The notes under the pieces: generated by a model
What the model was told of the DNA's origin: nothing
The model's database searches: none
The model's input: the letters and a program-made list of their open reading frames with translations, nothing else
Shown here: positions 9,686-18,869 of the stretch, one piece after another
Numbering within the stretch: the stretch's first letter is position 1
How the letters are laid out: each line of letters begins with the position of its first letter
Translations under genes and position numbers: made by a program
NCBI RefSeq assembly: GCF_000271845.1
Contig: NZ_JH719395.1
Location: 3,528,253-3,592,252 of the forward strand
Reading direction: 5' to 3'
Length of the DNA stretch: 64,000 bases
Source of the DNA: Rhizobium leguminosarum bv. trifolii WSM2297
GTDB taxonomy: Bacteria > Pseudomonadota > Alphaproteobacteria > Rhizobiales > Rhizobiaceae

Positions 9686-10387
9686 TTGACGATATTGGGC
9701 CTGAGCGATGAGGAATGGACGGCGATCCTGCTCAGCCTGCGCGTCTCGATCGTCGCCATGCTGGCGAGCCTGCCTTTCGGCATTCTCGTCGCTCTGCTGC
9801 TGGCCCGCGGCCGCTTCTGGGGCAAGTCGGTGCTGAACGGCATCGTTCATCTGCCGCTGATCCTGCCCCCCGTCGTCACCGGTTTTCTTCTCCTCATCCT
9901 GTTCGGCCGCCGCGGCCCGATCGGCAGCCTGCTCGATCAGTATTTCGGCATCGTCTTCTCCTTCCGCTGGACGGGTGCAGCACTCGCCTGTGCGGTCATG
10001 GCCTTTCCGCTGATGGTGCGCAGCATTCGCCTGTCGATCGAGGCGGTCGATCGCAAGCTGGAGGAGGCGGCCGGAACGCTCGGCGCCGGCCCCGCCTGGG
10101 TCTTTTTGACGATCACCCTGCCGCTGACCTTGCCCGGCATCATCACCGGCATGATCCTCTCCTTCGCCAAGGCGATGGGTGAATTCGGCGCGACGATCAC
10201 CTTCGTCTCCAACATCCCGGGCGAAACCCAGACGCTTTCGGCCGCGATCTACACTTTCACCCAGGTGCCGGGCGGCGATGCCGGCGCGTTGCGCCTGACG
10301 CTCGTCGCCGTCGTCATTTCCATGGCGGCATTGCTTGCCTCCGAATTCCTCGCCCGTCTCGCCGGCCAGAGGATCGATCCGGAATGA
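9686..10387 (+). CDS. modB: Molybdate ABC transporter, permease
   Basis: This 233-residue inner-membrane subunit has about five transmembrane helices. The cytoplasmic EAA loop that docks to ModC reads [16 protein letters not shown] then [12 protein letters not shown], at about residues 128-158. It starts at TTG 9686 with GGAGA about 9 bases upstream; no ATG in frame gives a complete first helix. Its stop overlaps the modC ATG (ATGA). Because of the RIME-like element ahead of it, expression relative to modA may be altered by RNA structure or processing. Confidence 0.94.
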   Translation: MTILGLSDEEWTAILLSLRVSIVAMLASLPFGILVALLLARGRFWGKSVLNGIVHLPLILPPVVTGFLLLILFGRRGPIGSLLDQYFGIVFSFRWTGAALACAVMAFPLMVRSIRLSIEAVDRKLEEAAGTLGAGPAWVFLTITLPLTLPGIITGMILSFAKAMGEFGATITFVSNIPGETQTLSAAIYTFTQVPGGDAGALRLTLVAVVISMAALLASEFLARLAGQRIDPE

Positions 10388-11451
10388 CGCTGATCGTCGA
10401 GGCAAAACAGCGGCTCGGCGCCTTTTCGCTCGACGCCGCCTTCACCTCCGAGCGCGGCGTCACCGCGCTGTTCGGCCGCTCCGGCTCCGGCAAGACCTCG
10501 CTGATCCGCATCATCGCCGGCCTCGCCCGCCCGGACGAGGGTCGTGTTGTGCTTGACGGCGAAGCCTTGACCGAAACCAAAACCGGTCTCTTCGTCCCGA
10601 AACATCGCCGCCGCTTCGGTTATATCTTCCAGGAGGCCCGGCTGTTCCCGCATTTCAGCGTCCGCGCTAATCTTTCCTACGGCCGCTGGTTCGCACCGAA
10701 GGCCGCACGCGGCGAGAGCTTCGATCGCATCGTCGACCTGCTCGGCATCGAGCCGCTGCTGGAGCGCAGCCCCGCAAAACTTTCCGGCGGCGAGAAGCAG
10801 CGTGTTGCGATCGGCCGCGCGCTTCTTTCCGCTCCCCGCCTGCTGTTGATGGACGAGCCGCTCGCCGCCCTCGACGAGGCGCGCAAGGCCGAGATCCTCC
10901 CCTTTCTCGAGCGATTGCGGGACGAGACGGAAATCCCGATCGTCTATGTCAGCCATTCGATCTCCGAGGTGGCGCGGCTGGCAAACCAGGTGGTCGTCAT
11001 GCGCGACGGCAAGGTGGAAGCAACAGGCCTCGCCGTCGACATATTGAGCCGTCCCTCCGCCGCTGCCGACCGGCGCGAGGCGGGCGCGCTGCTGGAAGGC
11101 ACGGTCGAAAGCTTCGATGCGCGTCACCACCTGTCGACCATCGCGCTGAAATCCGGTCAGCTGCATATTCCGACTGCGGCTCTTGCGCCTGGCCGCCCGG
11201 TCCGCATCCGAATCCCGTCGCGCGACGTCATGCTGGCGACAGCAAGGCCCGAGGGCTTGAGCGCGCTGAACATTCTCGAAGGAAGGATCGAAGCGATATC
11301 GTCGGACGAGGACGGAACGGTCGAAATCCGCATCGATTGCGGCGGCGATGCCATTCTCTCGCGCATTACCGCGCTCTCCTGCGAACGGCTCGATCTTCGG
11401 CCCGGGAAAACCGTCTTCGCCATCATCAAGACGGTTGCTCTGGAGGCCTGA
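10384..11451 (+). CDS. modC: Molybdate ABC transporter, ATP-binding protein
   Basis: This 355-residue ATPase powers molybdate import. Walker [10 protein letters not shown] lies near 30-38, signature [15 protein letters not shown] near 134-148, and Walker [14 protein letters not shown] near 153-165. A C-terminal Mop/TOBE oxyanion-binding domain, about 290-355, is the usual ModC regulatory domain. It is coupled to modB through a four-base overlap. It ends 14 bases before the converging regulator gene. Confidence 0.95.
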   Translation: MTLIVEAKQRLGAFSLDAAFTSERGVTALFGRSGSGKTSLIRIIAGLARPDEGRVVLDGEALTETKTGLFVPKHRRRFGYIFQEARLFPHFSVRANLSYGRWFAPKAARGESFDRIVDLLGIEPLLERSPAKLSGGEKQRVAIGRALLSAPRLLLMDEPLAALDEARKAEILPFLERLRDETEIPIVYVSHSISEVARLANQVVVMRDGKVEATGLAVDILSRPSAAADRREAGALLEGTVESFDARHHLSTIALKSGQLHIPTAALAPGRPVRIRIPSRDVMLATARPEGLSALNILEGRIEAISSDEDGTVEIRIDCGGDAILSRITALSCERLDLRPGKTVFAIIKTVALEA

Positions 11452-11465
11452 TACGCACCTTCGCA

Positions 11466-11825
11466 CTAAAGGTTGCGCTTGCCCTCGAGCCAGGCGAGAT
11501 CTTCGGCAAGGCTGGTGCGCATGGTCTTTTCCATCCGGCGGAAAAGCTCGAGCAATTCCTCGCCGAACGGCGTCAGCGCCGCGCCGCCGCCCTTCTGCCC
11601 GCCGCGCTGCGATTCCACCACCTGGTCTGAGAACATCCGGTTCATCTCGCTAACCAGCAGCCACGCGCGGCGATAGGACATGTCCATCGCCCGCCCCGCC
11701 GCCGAGATCGATCCGGTGGCGCGAATATGCTCCAGCAGCTCCATCTTGCCACGACCGAGACGATCCTCGTCCGGGAAACTGATTCGCAGGACGGGCACGA
11801 GAGTTTTTGCGGCTGGATCGGTCAT
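11466..11825 (-). CDS. ModE-type winged-helix regulator lacking a molybdate-binding domain
   Basis: This 119-residue protein matches the N-terminal winged-helix DNA-binding half of ModE (GKMELLEHIRATGSISAAG, then MDMSYRRAWLLVSEMN, and GGGAALTPFGEELLELF). The C-terminal Mop domains that bind molybdate in E. coli ModE are absent, so molybdate sensing must differ or be indirect. It converges on modABC and probably binds the palindromes ahead of modA. The start ATG 11825 (MTDPAAKT) fits the family; an upstream start at 11870 is possible, and neither has a strong ribosome binding site. Confidence 0.85.
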   Translation of the reverse strand: MTDPAAKTLVPVLRISFPDEDRLGRGKMELLEHIRATGSISAAGRAMDMSYRRAWLLVSEMNRMFSDQVVESQRGGQKGGGAALTPFGEELLELFRRMEKTMRTSLAEDLAWLEGKRNL

Positions 11826-12034
11826 CGAATCGAGAAATCGTGGAATTTGCCGCACTTTACGCCGCGGCACGGAAACTGTACACCGCCCGCTTGAGCAGCC
11901 CGCGCGGCAATATTCTTCAATTCGGACGCCAGATCGGATTTTTGGCCAATCTGTATCTTAGCACGTCTTGAAACATTAATGGTTTGATGCCTATCTTAAC
12001 CATGATCCGGTCTCGATTGGATCTCGTGTTGTGC

Positions 12035-12478
12035 ATGGTTTGTCATTCCAGGAAAGGGAATAAACTGACAACAGTACACGCCAAGGGAAAAACGCTTGCC
12101 GTTATCCCGAAGAGTGCGGAACGTGGCGCCGATGCCGCCGCCCGCGCCCTAGAAACCGTCCTCGCCAGCCTCGAGGACTCCAAAGCTGAAGATATCGTCA
12201 CCATCGACATTGCCGGAAAATCGGCGCTGGGAGACTACATGATCGTCGTCTCCGGCCGCTCGAACAGGCATGTCATGGCAATCTCGGATCATCTGCTCAC
12301 CGACCTTAAGGACGACGGCCTCGGCACGGCCCGCGTCGAAGGTCAGGAAGGCGGCGATTGGGTGCTGATCGACACCGGTGACATTATCGTGCACGTGTTC
12401 CGTCCCGAAATCCGCGAGTTCTACAACATCGAAAAGATGTGGGCCGCTCCGGATATGGATGAAGAAACACGGCACTGA
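12035..12478 (+). CDS. rsfS: Ribosomal silencing factor RsfS
   Basis: The RsfS/YbeB/Iojap domain fills the C-terminal two thirds (KAEDIVTIDIAGKSALGDYM, then GDWVLIDTGDIIVHVF, ending EFYNIEKMW). The protein binds L14 and blocks subunit joining when nutrients are short. The start is uncertain. The best ribosome binding site (AGGAAAGGGA, 12050-12059) points to CTG 12065, which would begin with TTVHAKGK. ATG 12035 has a weak site, and an ATG at 11984 is also in frame. I used ATG 12035, giving 147 residues. It is followed by rlmH after 115 bases. Confidence 0.88.
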   Translation: MVCHSRKGNKLTTVHAKGKTLAVIPKSAERGADAAARALETVLASLEDSKAEDIVTIDIAGKSALGDYMIVVSGRSNRHVMAISDHLLTDLKDDGLGTARVEGQEGGDWVLIDTGDIIVHVFRPEIREFYNIEKMWAAPDMDEETRH

Positions 12479-12593
12479 CAGGCGGCCGGCATCTGTCCGG
12501 CGTCTGAACTGTGGTATTGGCTGGCCGGAAACGTTGGAAACCGGCCGGTGGCGCCTCGTGCGCCCGATGTGCCGCATCAGCAGGAGCGGATGA

Positions 12594-13076
12594 ATGCGAG
12601 TTGGTCTTTTTGCGGTGGGACGGCTGAAGTCCGGCCCCGAAAAGGATCTTGCGGCCCGTTATTTCGATCGTTTCGCCAAGGCCGGCCCTGCCGTCGGCCT
12701 CGAATTTACCCGTGTTGCCGAAGTTGCCGAAAGCCGCGCCTCCAATGCGGAAACCCGCAAGCGCGAGGAAGCGGCACTGCTGTTGAAATCGCTTGCCGAT
12801 GGCAGCATCCTCATTCTTCTTGATGAACGCGGCAAGGCGCTCGACAGCGAAGCTTTCGCTGGTCTGCTTGGCTCCTATCGTGACCAGGGCAAACGCGAGC
12901 TGACCATTGCCATCGGCGGCGCCGACGGGCTCGATCCTTCCCTCTATGACCGTGCCGACGCCACGCTTTGCCTGGGAAAGATGACCTGGCCGCATCAGCT
13001 CGTCCGCACACTGATCGCCGAACAGCTTTATCGCGCCGTCACCATCCTGTCCGGCCACCCCTATCACCGCGTCTGA
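12594..13076 (+). CDS. rlmH: 23S rRNA (pseudouridine-1915-N3) methyltransferase RlmH
   Basis: This 160-residue SPOUT-fold methyltransferase methylates pseudouridine 1915 in helix 69 of 23S rRNA, on assembled 70S ribosomes. LDERGKALDSEAFAGLLGS and IAIGGADGLDP form the SAM-binding knot. The C-terminal EQLYRAVTILSGHPYHRV is the invariant family ending. The start ATG 12594 has GGAG 9 bases upstream. Pairing with rsfS is near universal. Confidence 0.95.
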   Translation: MRVGLFAVGRLKSGPEKDLAARYFDRFAKAGPAVGLEFTRVAEVAESRASNAETRKREEAALLLKSLADGSILILLDERGKALDSEAFAGLLGSYRDQGKRELTIAIGGADGLDPSLYDRADATLCLGKMTWPHQLVRTLIAEQLYRAVTILSGHPYHRV

Positions 13077-13233
13077 TGCCGCGTCGGGGCCATCAGTCGG
13101 TCTCATGAGTCGAATGCGTCGCATTGTCACGCAGCCGTGTTGACCCGCCGGTCCATTCTCCTGCGAACTTTCTGGCAAAGCGTGCCAAATCAGCTTAGGC
13201 TCCGCGCGATTTGAAAGAGTGCCCAGACCCCGC

Positions 13234-14664
13234 ATGACGAGAGAAGCAACCAGGCGACACCGCATGATCCTGCCGGCTATCGCGGCCGGTGTCGGTGTGG
13301 CGGTGATTGCCGTATCGGCAAATCCCTTCATCGTCCGGGCACAGGATGGCGAACCTCAGGCAGCACAATCCGCACCGCAGCCGGCAGCCGAGCCGGCGCC
13401 GCCCGATCCGGCCGCAGAACTCGCTGCCAAACGCGACCAGACCCGCGCCGAACTCGAAACTCTGTCGAAATCCATCAACCTCTCCACCGACAAGGTGAGC
13501 GCGCTTCAACAGAGCATCGCCGACCTGGAAAAGAGCACGCAAAGCATCCGTCAGGCCCTGATCGAGTCGGCCGCCCGCCGCAAGACGCTCGACAAGCAGA
13601 TCCTCGAAAGCGAGAAGAAGCTTGCCGATCTCGGCGTCAAGCAGGATGGCATCCGCCGTTCCCTGCACGAGCGCCGCGGTCTTCTGGCCGAGGTGCTGGC
13701 AGCCCTCCAGCGCATGGGCCGCAATCCGCCGCCCGCTTTATTGGTCACTCCTGATGACGCGCTCGCCTCGGTGCGCAGCGCCATCCTGCTCGGCGCCGTC
13801 GTGCCCGGCATCCGCAAGGAGACCGACAAGCTTGCCGCAGACCTTGCCAGCCTCGCCGCCCTGCAGACCGCAAGTGCTGCCGAGAAGGCCGGCCTGACGG
13901 CGACGATGACGAATGGTATCGAGGAAGAGCGGCGCATGGATCTGCTGCTCGCCGAAAACGACAAGCTCAGCCGCAGCAATGCCGCTGATCTCACGGCCGA
14001 GAAAAAGCGCTCGGAGGAACTGGCCGGCAAGGCAACCAGCCTTGAAGGCCTCGTCGCCTCGATGGAATCCGAGATCGCCTCGGTGCGGGACGCGGCCGCG
14101 GCCGCCCGCCAGGCGGAGGAGAACCGCAAGCTGATGACGGACGAGCAGCGCGCCCAGGCCAAGGCGCTGGCCGACAGCGGCGTGCCCGATAAAAACCGCA
14201 TTGCGCCCGCATATCCCTTCGGAGAATTGAAGGCGAAATTGGAGGTGCCCGTTGCGGGCGATATCCTGCGCCAGTTCGGCGATGCCGACGGCACCGGGCA
14301 CGAGGCGATGGGCATGACGATCGCCACCAATCCGGAGACGGTGGTGACGGCGCCTGCCGACGGCCTGGTGGTTTTCGCCGGCGCTTTCCGCAGTTACGGC
14401 CAGATGATCATCCTCGATACCGGCGATGGCTACCACCTGGTTCTCTCGGGAATGGATACGATCAATACCCGTCAGGGAAAATTCGTTTTCTCCGGCGAAC
14501 CGCTCGCCGTGATGGGCGCGAAAAGAGTGGCAAGCGCAACTGCATTGGCGCTGGAAACGGACCGGCCAACGCTTTACATTGAATTTCGAAAGGACGGTAA
14601 ACCGGTCGATTCCCGACCGTGGTGGACCGCCAAAGACACTGGAAAGGCACGCAATGATTCGTAG
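13234..14664 (+). CDS. EnvC-like murein hydrolase activator (degenerate LytM/M23 domain)
   Basis: This is a 476-residue exported protein. An N-terminal membrane/signal segment at about 10-35 is followed by a Pro/Ala-rich linker, a long coiled coil (about 65-310) and a C-terminal LytM domain (about 335-470). Metal-binding residues of active M23 peptidases are lost: HxxxD reads HEAMG, and the HxH/LHFEIR region reads LYIEFRK. It is therefore likely an EnvC-type activator of amidases in cell separation, not a peptidase. ATG 13234 was chosen; GTG 13219 or ATG 13264 are alternatives. It overlaps ctpA by 11 bases. Confidence 0.87.
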   Translation: MTREATRRHRMILPAIAAGVGVAVIAVSANPFIVRAQDGEPQAAQSAPQPAAEPAPPDPAAELAAKRDQTRAELETLSKSINLSTDKVSALQQSIADLEKSTQSIRQALIESAARRKTLDKQILESEKKLADLGVKQDGIRRSLHERRGLLAEVLAALQRMGRNPPPALLVTPDDALASVRSAILLGAVVPGIRKETDKLAADLASLAALQTASAAEKAGLTATMTNGIEEERRMDLLLAENDKLSRSNAADLTAEKKRSEELAGKATSLEGLVASMESEIASVRDAAAAARQAEENRKLMTDEQRAQAKALADSGVPDKNRIAPAYPFGELKAKLEVPVAGDILRQFGDADGTGHEAMGMTIATNPETVVTAPADGLVVFAGAFRSYGQMIILDTGDGYHLVLSGMDTINTRQGKFVFSGEPLAVMGAKRVASATALALETDRPTLYIEFRKDGKPVDSRPWWTAKDTGKARNDS

Positions 14665-15976
14665 GGCTTCTCTTGTTCTGGTCGGCGCATTGATGGGTGC
14701 GACCGCCATGAGCGTCATTTACTCGGCGGGTGTGCCGGCAGAAGCGGCCGGATCCTCGACCTACAAGGAACTCTCGGTGTTCGGCGATGTCTTCGAGCGT
14801 GTGCGCGCCCAGTACGTGACGCCGCCGGCCGAAGACAAGCTGATCGAGAACGCCATCAACGGCATGCTGTCCTCGCTCGACCCTCATTCGAGCTACATGA
14901 ATGCGAAGGACGCCGAGGATATGCGCACCCAGACCAAGGGTGAGTTCGGCGGCCTCGGCATCGAAGTCACGATGGAAGACGAACTCGTCAAGGTCATCAC
15001 CCCGATCGACGATACGCCCGCCGCCAAGGCCGGCGTTCTCGCCGGCGACTATATCTCCGAGATCGACGGCCAGTCCGTGCGCGGCCTGAAGCTGGAAGAC
15101 GCGGTCGAGAAGATGCGCGGCGCCGTCAACACGCCGATCAAGCTGACGCTGATCCGCAAGGGCGCCGACAAGCCGATCGAGCTGACGATCGTCCGTGACG
15201 TCGTCGCGGTCCAGGCCGTCAAGTCGCGTGTCGAGGACGATGTCGGTTATCTCCGCATCATCTCTTTCACCGAGAAGACCTATCCCGACATGGAAAAGGC
15301 GATCAAGAAGATCAAGGACACCGTTCCGGCCGACAAGCTGAAGGGTTATGTTCTCGACCTGCGCCTCAATCCGGGTGGTCTGCTCGACCAGGCGATCAAC
15401 GTCTCCGATGCCCTGTTGCAGCGCGGCGAGGTCGTTTCGACCCGCGGCCGCAATCCCGATGAAACCCGCCGCTTCAATGCGGGTCCTGGCGACTTGACGG
15501 ATGGCAAGCCGGTGATCGTGCTGATCAACGGCGGTTCGGCTTCCGCATCGGAAATCGTCGCCGGCGCTCTTCAGGATCTGCGTCGTGCCACCGTTCTCGG
15601 CACGCGCTCCTTCGGCAAGGGCTCGGTCCAGACGATCATCCCGCTCGGCGAAAACGGCGCGCTGCGCCTGACCACGGCGCTCTACTACACGCCGTCGGGC
15701 CGCTCGATCCAGGGCACCGGCATTACCCCCGACATCAAGGTCGAGGAGCCGCTGCCGGAGGAACTGCAGGGCAAGATGGTGACCGAAGGCGAATCCAGCC
15801 TGCGCGGCCATATCAAGGGCCAAAGCGAGACCGACGAAGGTTCAGGCTCCGTTGCCTATGTCCCGCCGGATCCGAAGGACGACGTTCAGCTGAACTACGC
15901 GCTCGATCTGCTGCGCGGCAAGAAGACCGATCCGGCCTTCCCGCCAAACCCTGACAAGGCCGTCGTCGCCAAGTAA
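14654..15976 (+). CDS. ctpA: C-terminal processing peptidase (S41 family)
   Basis: This 440-residue periplasmic serine protease trims exported proteins and, in relatives, peptidoglycan hydrolases. A signal segment lies at 1-33 and a PDZ domain near 95-180 (GGLGIEVTMEDELVKVI). The catalytic serine is in NGGSASASEIVAGAL (about 293-305) and the catalytic lysine in FGKGSVQT (about 322). The start ATG 14654 has GGAAAGG upstream and overlaps the EnvC-like gene, a coupling that suggests joint control of cell-wall remodelling. A hairpin terminator follows. Confidence 0.95.
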   Translation: MIRRASLVLVGALMGATAMSVIYSAGVPAEAAGSSTYKELSVFGDVFERVRAQYVTPPAEDKLIENAINGMLSSLDPHSSYMNAKDAEDMRTQTKGEFGGLGIEVTMEDELVKVITPIDDTPAAKAGVLAGDYISEIDGQSVRGLKLEDAVEKMRGAVNTPIKLTLIRKGADKPIELTIVRDVVAVQAVKSRVEDDVGYLRIISFTEKTYPDMEKAIKKIKDTVPADKLKGYVLDLRLNPGGLLDQAINVSDALLQRGEVVSTRGRNPDETRRFNAGPGDLTDGKPVIVLINGGSASASEIVAGALQDLRRATVLGTRSFGKGSVQTIIPLGENGALRLTTALYYTPSGRSIQGTGITPDIKVEEPLPEELQGKMVTEGESSLRGHIKGQSETDEGSGSVAYVPPDPKDDVQLNYALDLLRGKKTDPAFPPNPDKAVVAK

Positions 15977-15987
15977 TGCATCACCTC

Positions 15988-16012
15988 AAGGCCGGGCACC
16001 ACGCCCGGCCTT
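15988..16012 (+). terminator. Hairpin after ctpA
   Basis: A perfect 10-bp stem AAGGCCGGGC / GCCCGGCCTT has a five-base loop and starts 12 bases past the ctpA stop. There is only a weak T tract (CCCTTTCT) downstream, so termination may be partial. Confidence 0.55.
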
Positions 16013-16053
16013 GACCCTTTCTGCTGTTTCCCGGTTTTGGAGCGGGCGAAAAA

Positions 16054-17250
16054 TTGGGAACGGACCTGCATGCGCCTTTGGGCCGCAACCGCAAAACCGG
16101 CATTCGGCGGCCGGGTGTTCTGCGCCTTGGGCGCATCGCCGCCAGTCTTTGCCTTTTTGCAATAGGCGGCTTTTCCCTCTATACGGCGTTTCGCGGCGAT
16201 GGGCTCGAACGGAGCAAGCCGCCGGCTGCCGAACAAGGTGCCACGCCGCCCTCGAACACCCCTTCGCCGCCGACGACCGCCGCCAACCAGCCGGCCGACG
16301 GCATGCCCCGCGCCGAACCGCGCTCGGGCGCCAATGTCGAACAGATGGTCACCGGCGACGGCTCGGTCGTCACCAAATTCAGTCCCCGCCCGCGCGATGG
16401 CGGCGGGCCGGTGCTGGTCGATGCCATGCAGGTCGGCCAGGATCCTCGGATGGCGGCCCAGCCGAACGAAGCATTGCTCGAAGACACCGCTTTCGGCAGA
16501 CTTCCGATCGTCGGCCCCGATGGCCGCCGCCCGATGGATCAATATGCCCGCCCCTCGTCCGGCGCACGCGGTGTGCGCATCGCCATCGTCGTCAGCGGCC
16601 TCGGGCTCAGCCAGACCGGAACGCAGCGCGCCATCGCTGAATTGCCGGAGGAAATCACCCTCGCCTTTGCCGCAAGCGGCAACAGCCTGCAGCGCTGGAT
16701 GCAGGAGGCCCGCCGCGGCGGCCACGAGATTCTGTTGCAGGTCCCGCTCGAGCCATTTGATTACCCGGCGAATGATCCCGGCCCGGAAACGCTGTTGACC
16801 ACGAAACCGGTCGCCCGTAACATCGAAAACCTGCACAAGGCCATGGGCGAGATCACCAACTATACCGGCGTGATGAATTATCTCGGCGGCCGTTTCCTGT
16901 CCGATTCCACCGCCATGGAACCTGTCATGCGCGATATCGGCAAGCGCGGCCTGCTGTTCCTGGACGACGGCACTTCGGCGCAGTCAAAGACGGCTGATGT
17001 CGCCAAGGGAACCGAACTTCCCTATGCCTTTGCCGACCTCCAGCTCGACGGCCAGGTCGATATCAACGCCGTCATGAAGAAGCTTGACGAACTTGAGCGC
17101 ATCGCCCGCAAGAACGGCCAGGCGATCGGCGTCGCCTCGGCTTTTGATGAGAGCGTCGACGCCATCGCCAAGTGGAGCGAGGAGGCTGCGATGCGCGGCA
17201 TCGAGATCGTCGGCGTCGCCGCCCTTTCCAACGATCCCAACAATCCTTGA
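16054..17250 (+). CDS. Divergent polysaccharide deacetylase family protein
   Basis: This 398-residue protein has one N-terminal transmembrane segment (about 27-47), a Pro-rich periplasmic linker to about 160, and a C-terminal divergent polysaccharide-deacetylase (YibQ-like) domain about 168-395 (GVRIAIVVSGLGLSQTGTQ, EILLQVPLEPFDYPANDPG, MNYLGGRFLSD, AVMKKLDELERIARKNGQAI). This family usually sits beside envC/ctpA homologues and is thought to act on the envelope; no substrate is established. The start is TTG 16054 with GGAGCGGG upstream. It is followed by rppH after 24 bases. Confidence 0.85.
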   Translation: MGTDLHAPLGRNRKTGIRRPGVLRLGRIAASLCLFAIGGFSLYTAFRGDGLERSKPPAAEQGATPPSNTPSPPTTAANQPADGMPRAEPRSGANVEQMVTGDGSVVTKFSPRPRDGGGPVLVDAMQVGQDPRMAAQPNEALLEDTAFGRLPIVGPDGRRPMDQYARPSSGARGVRIAIVVSGLGLSQTGTQRAIAELPEEITLAFAASGNSLQRWMQEARRGGHEILLQVPLEPFDYPANDPGPETLLTTKPVARNIENLHKAMGEITNYTGVMNYLGGRFLSDSTAMEPVMRDIGKRGLLFLDDGTSAQSKTADVAKGTELPYAFADLQLDGQVDINAVMKKLDELERIARKNGQAIGVASAFDESVDAIAKWSEEAAMRGIEIVGVAALSNDPNNP

Positions 17251-17274
17251 GAATATCCCTGAACGGAGAAGACG

Positions 17275-17808
17275 ATGAGCCAGGCGACCGTAAAAGCCGA
17301 GGATCTGCCCTACCGCCCCTGCGTCGGCGTGATGATCCTCAACCGCGATGGCCTGGTCTGGGCCGGGCGGCGCATTCCCGACGGCAATTCGGAATATGAT
17401 GGCTCGCCGCAGCTCTGGCAGATGCCGCAGGGGGGCATCGACAAGGGCGAGGATCCGTTGGACGCCGCCTATCGCGAGCTTTACGAGGAGACCGGCATCC
17501 GAACGGTGACGCTGCTTGCCGAAGCGAGAGACTGGATCAATTACGATCTGCCGCCGGCGCTGATCGGCATCGGACTGAAGGGAAAATTCCGCGGCCAGAC
17601 GCAACGCTGGTTCGCCTTCCGCTTCGAGGGTGACGACAGCGAGATCGCCATCAACCCGCCGCCCGGCGGCCATGAGCCGGAATTCGACGCCTGGGAATGG
17701 AAGCCGATGCGGGAACTGCCGGGCCTGATCGTCCCGTTCAAACGCGGCGTCTACGACCAGGTGGTCGCCGAATTCGAGCACCTGGCGGCACTGCAATCGG
17801 AAGACTGA
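17275..17808 (+). CDS. rppH: RNA pyrophosphohydrolase
   Basis: This 177-residue Nudix hydrolase removes pyrophosphate from the 5' triphosphate of mRNA and so triggers RNase E decay; it also hydrolyses diadenosine polyphosphates. The Nudix box [20 protein letters not shown] is at about 53-72, followed by TGI. The N-terminal [21 protein letters not shown] is typical of RppH. The start ATG 17275 has GGAGAAGACG upstream. It is probably cotranscribed with the deacetylase-like gene. Confidence 0.95.
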   Translation: MSQATVKAEDLPYRPCVGVMILNRDGLVWAGRRIPDGNSEYDGSPQLWQMPQGGIDKGEDPLDAAYRELYEETGIRTVTLLAEARDWINYDLPPALIGIGLKGKFRGQTQRWFAFRFEGDDSEIAINPPPGGHEPEFDAWEWKPMRELPGLIVPFKRGVYDQVVAEFEHLAALQSED

Positions 17809-17860
17809 TCGAAACGGGATGATCCGGCTGGTTTGCACCTGATAATGTCAGATGCGGAAT

Positions 17861-17886
17861 ACCGGCCGCCACGGCGGCCGGTTTCT
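17861..17886. terminator. Shared terminator between rppH and bfr
   Basis: The near-perfect palindrome ACCGGCCGCC / GGCGGCCGGT lies between two converging genes and is followed on the plus strand by TTTCT. It may stop transcription from both directions. Confidence 0.55.
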
Positions 17887-17895
17887 CGGTCGATC

Positions 17896-18381
17896 TTATT
17901 CCGCTTCGTTGGCGGAATCGGCGTTGAGCTGGCCGTATTTGCTCTCGCCGATTTTCCCGAGCAGCTCGAGCTGCGTTTCGAGGAAGTCGATATGACCTTC
18001 CTCATCCATCAGCAGCTCTTCGAAAAGCTTCATGGAAACGTAATCGCCGGCTTCGTGACAGATATCGCGTGACTTCTTGTAGGCCGCGCGGGCGTCGTAT
18101 TCGCCGGCGAGATCGGCTTCCAGCACTTCCTTGACATTCTGGCCGATGCGCAGAGGTGCAAGGGTCTGCAGGTTGGGATGGCCTTCGAGGAAAATGATAC
18201 GTGCGACCAGCCGGTCGGCATGGTGCATTTCTTCAATGGACTCGGCACGCTCCTTCTTGGCGAGCTTGGTGTAGCCCCAGTCCTCCAGAAGACGATAATG
18301 AACCCAATATTGATTGACCGCCCCGAGCTCGAGGAACAACGCCTCGTTAAGCCGCTCGATGACTTTTTTGTCGCCTTTCAA
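17896..18381 (-). CDS. bfr: Bacterioferritin
   Basis: This 161-residue subunit belongs to a 24-mer that oxidises Fe(II) and stores it as mineral. Ferroxidase ligands lie in [15 protein letters not shown] and EEMHHADR. The methionine of EEMHHADR corresponds to the haem ligand Met52 of E. coli Bfr, so haem binding is expected. TTG 18381 was chosen: AGGAGAG precedes it and the protein then begins (M)[14 protein letters not shown] as in relatives; an ATG at 18405 would add eight residues. It overlaps the upstream bfd by 35 bases. Confidence 0.95.
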   Translation of the reverse strand: MKGDKKVIERLNEALFLELGAVNQYWVHYRLLEDWGYTKLAKKERAESIEEMHHADRLVARIIFLEGHPNLQTLAPLRIGQNVKEVLEADLAGEYDARAAYKKSRDICHEAGDYVSMKLFEELLMDEEGHIDFLETQLELLGKIGESKYGQLNADSANEAE

Positions 18382-18658
18382 TGTCCGCTCTCCTGTTTTC
18401 CTCATGGAATTGTTTCAAGCGTGACATGAAATCAAATATCTCGGTATCCGTCGAGTGGCGACGGGCGTGATATTCCTCGGTCGTCTGGATAATGATGTCG
18501 ACGACGTTGGGGAAACAGCCGCAGCAACGGCCGCGTTTTTCCATGGCGTGATAGACCTTCGCCGGCACGATAAGCTGCCAACAGTCTTCATCGAGAAGGT
18601 TGGTGATAACCTCCCGGATTTCCTTGTCGGTTATATAATTGCAGCTGCAGACAAGCAC
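18347..18658 (-). CDS. bfd: Bacterioferritin-associated ferredoxin
   Basis: This 103-residue [2Fe-2S] protein supplies the electron that reduces mineral iron in bacterioferritin for release. Cluster cysteines are visible as CSCN at about 4-7 and CCGC near 40-43, the Bfd fold. The frame stays open 54 codons further upstream, but GTG 18658 matches the family N-terminus ([11 protein letters not shown]). The tail after about residue 65 ([14 protein letters not shown]...) is longer than in the E. coli 64-residue protein. Its last 35 bases overlap the start of bfr in another frame. Confidence 0.88.
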   Translation of the reverse strand: MLVCSCNYITDKEIREVITNLLDEDCWQLIVPAKVYHAMEKRGRCCGCFPNVVDIIIQTTEEYHARRHSTDTEIFDFMSRLKQFHEENRRADIERRQKSHRAA

Positions 18659-18691
18659 GTCTTCATTCCAAACATGACACTGACTATCGTG

Positions 18692-18721
18692 TTTTCTGCT
18701 AAAGAAGATGGTGACTGTCAA
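18692..18721 (-). promoter_or_regulatory. Putative bfd-bfr promoter with iron-control-like sequence
   Basis: On the minus strand a perfect -35 TTGACA lies at 18721-18716. An interrupted TTCTTTAGCAGAAAA follows (18706-18692) and loosely resembles the iron-control element (TTTAGAA-N3-TTCTAAA) used by Irr in rhizobia. Irr control of bfr is established in relatives. The match here is weak and could be chance. Confidence 0.3.
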
Positions 18722-18869
18722 GAAAAAATTCGAGACCCACATCATTGGACACGATGTCCGAATGACAATCCAATGCATGCCTTCCGAGATTATCCAGTGC
18801 TTCCAGGGTGATGGCACCATAAAGCCAATGAAGGCGCGCCGCCGGATCCCAATCGCTGCGGCGCATTTT

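Noticed and set aside
9417..9689. 90-codon frame between modA and modB
   Set aside because: It is made almost entirely of the RIME-like palindrome and its sequence (PHPNPLPVNGARG) is the usual translation of that repeat.
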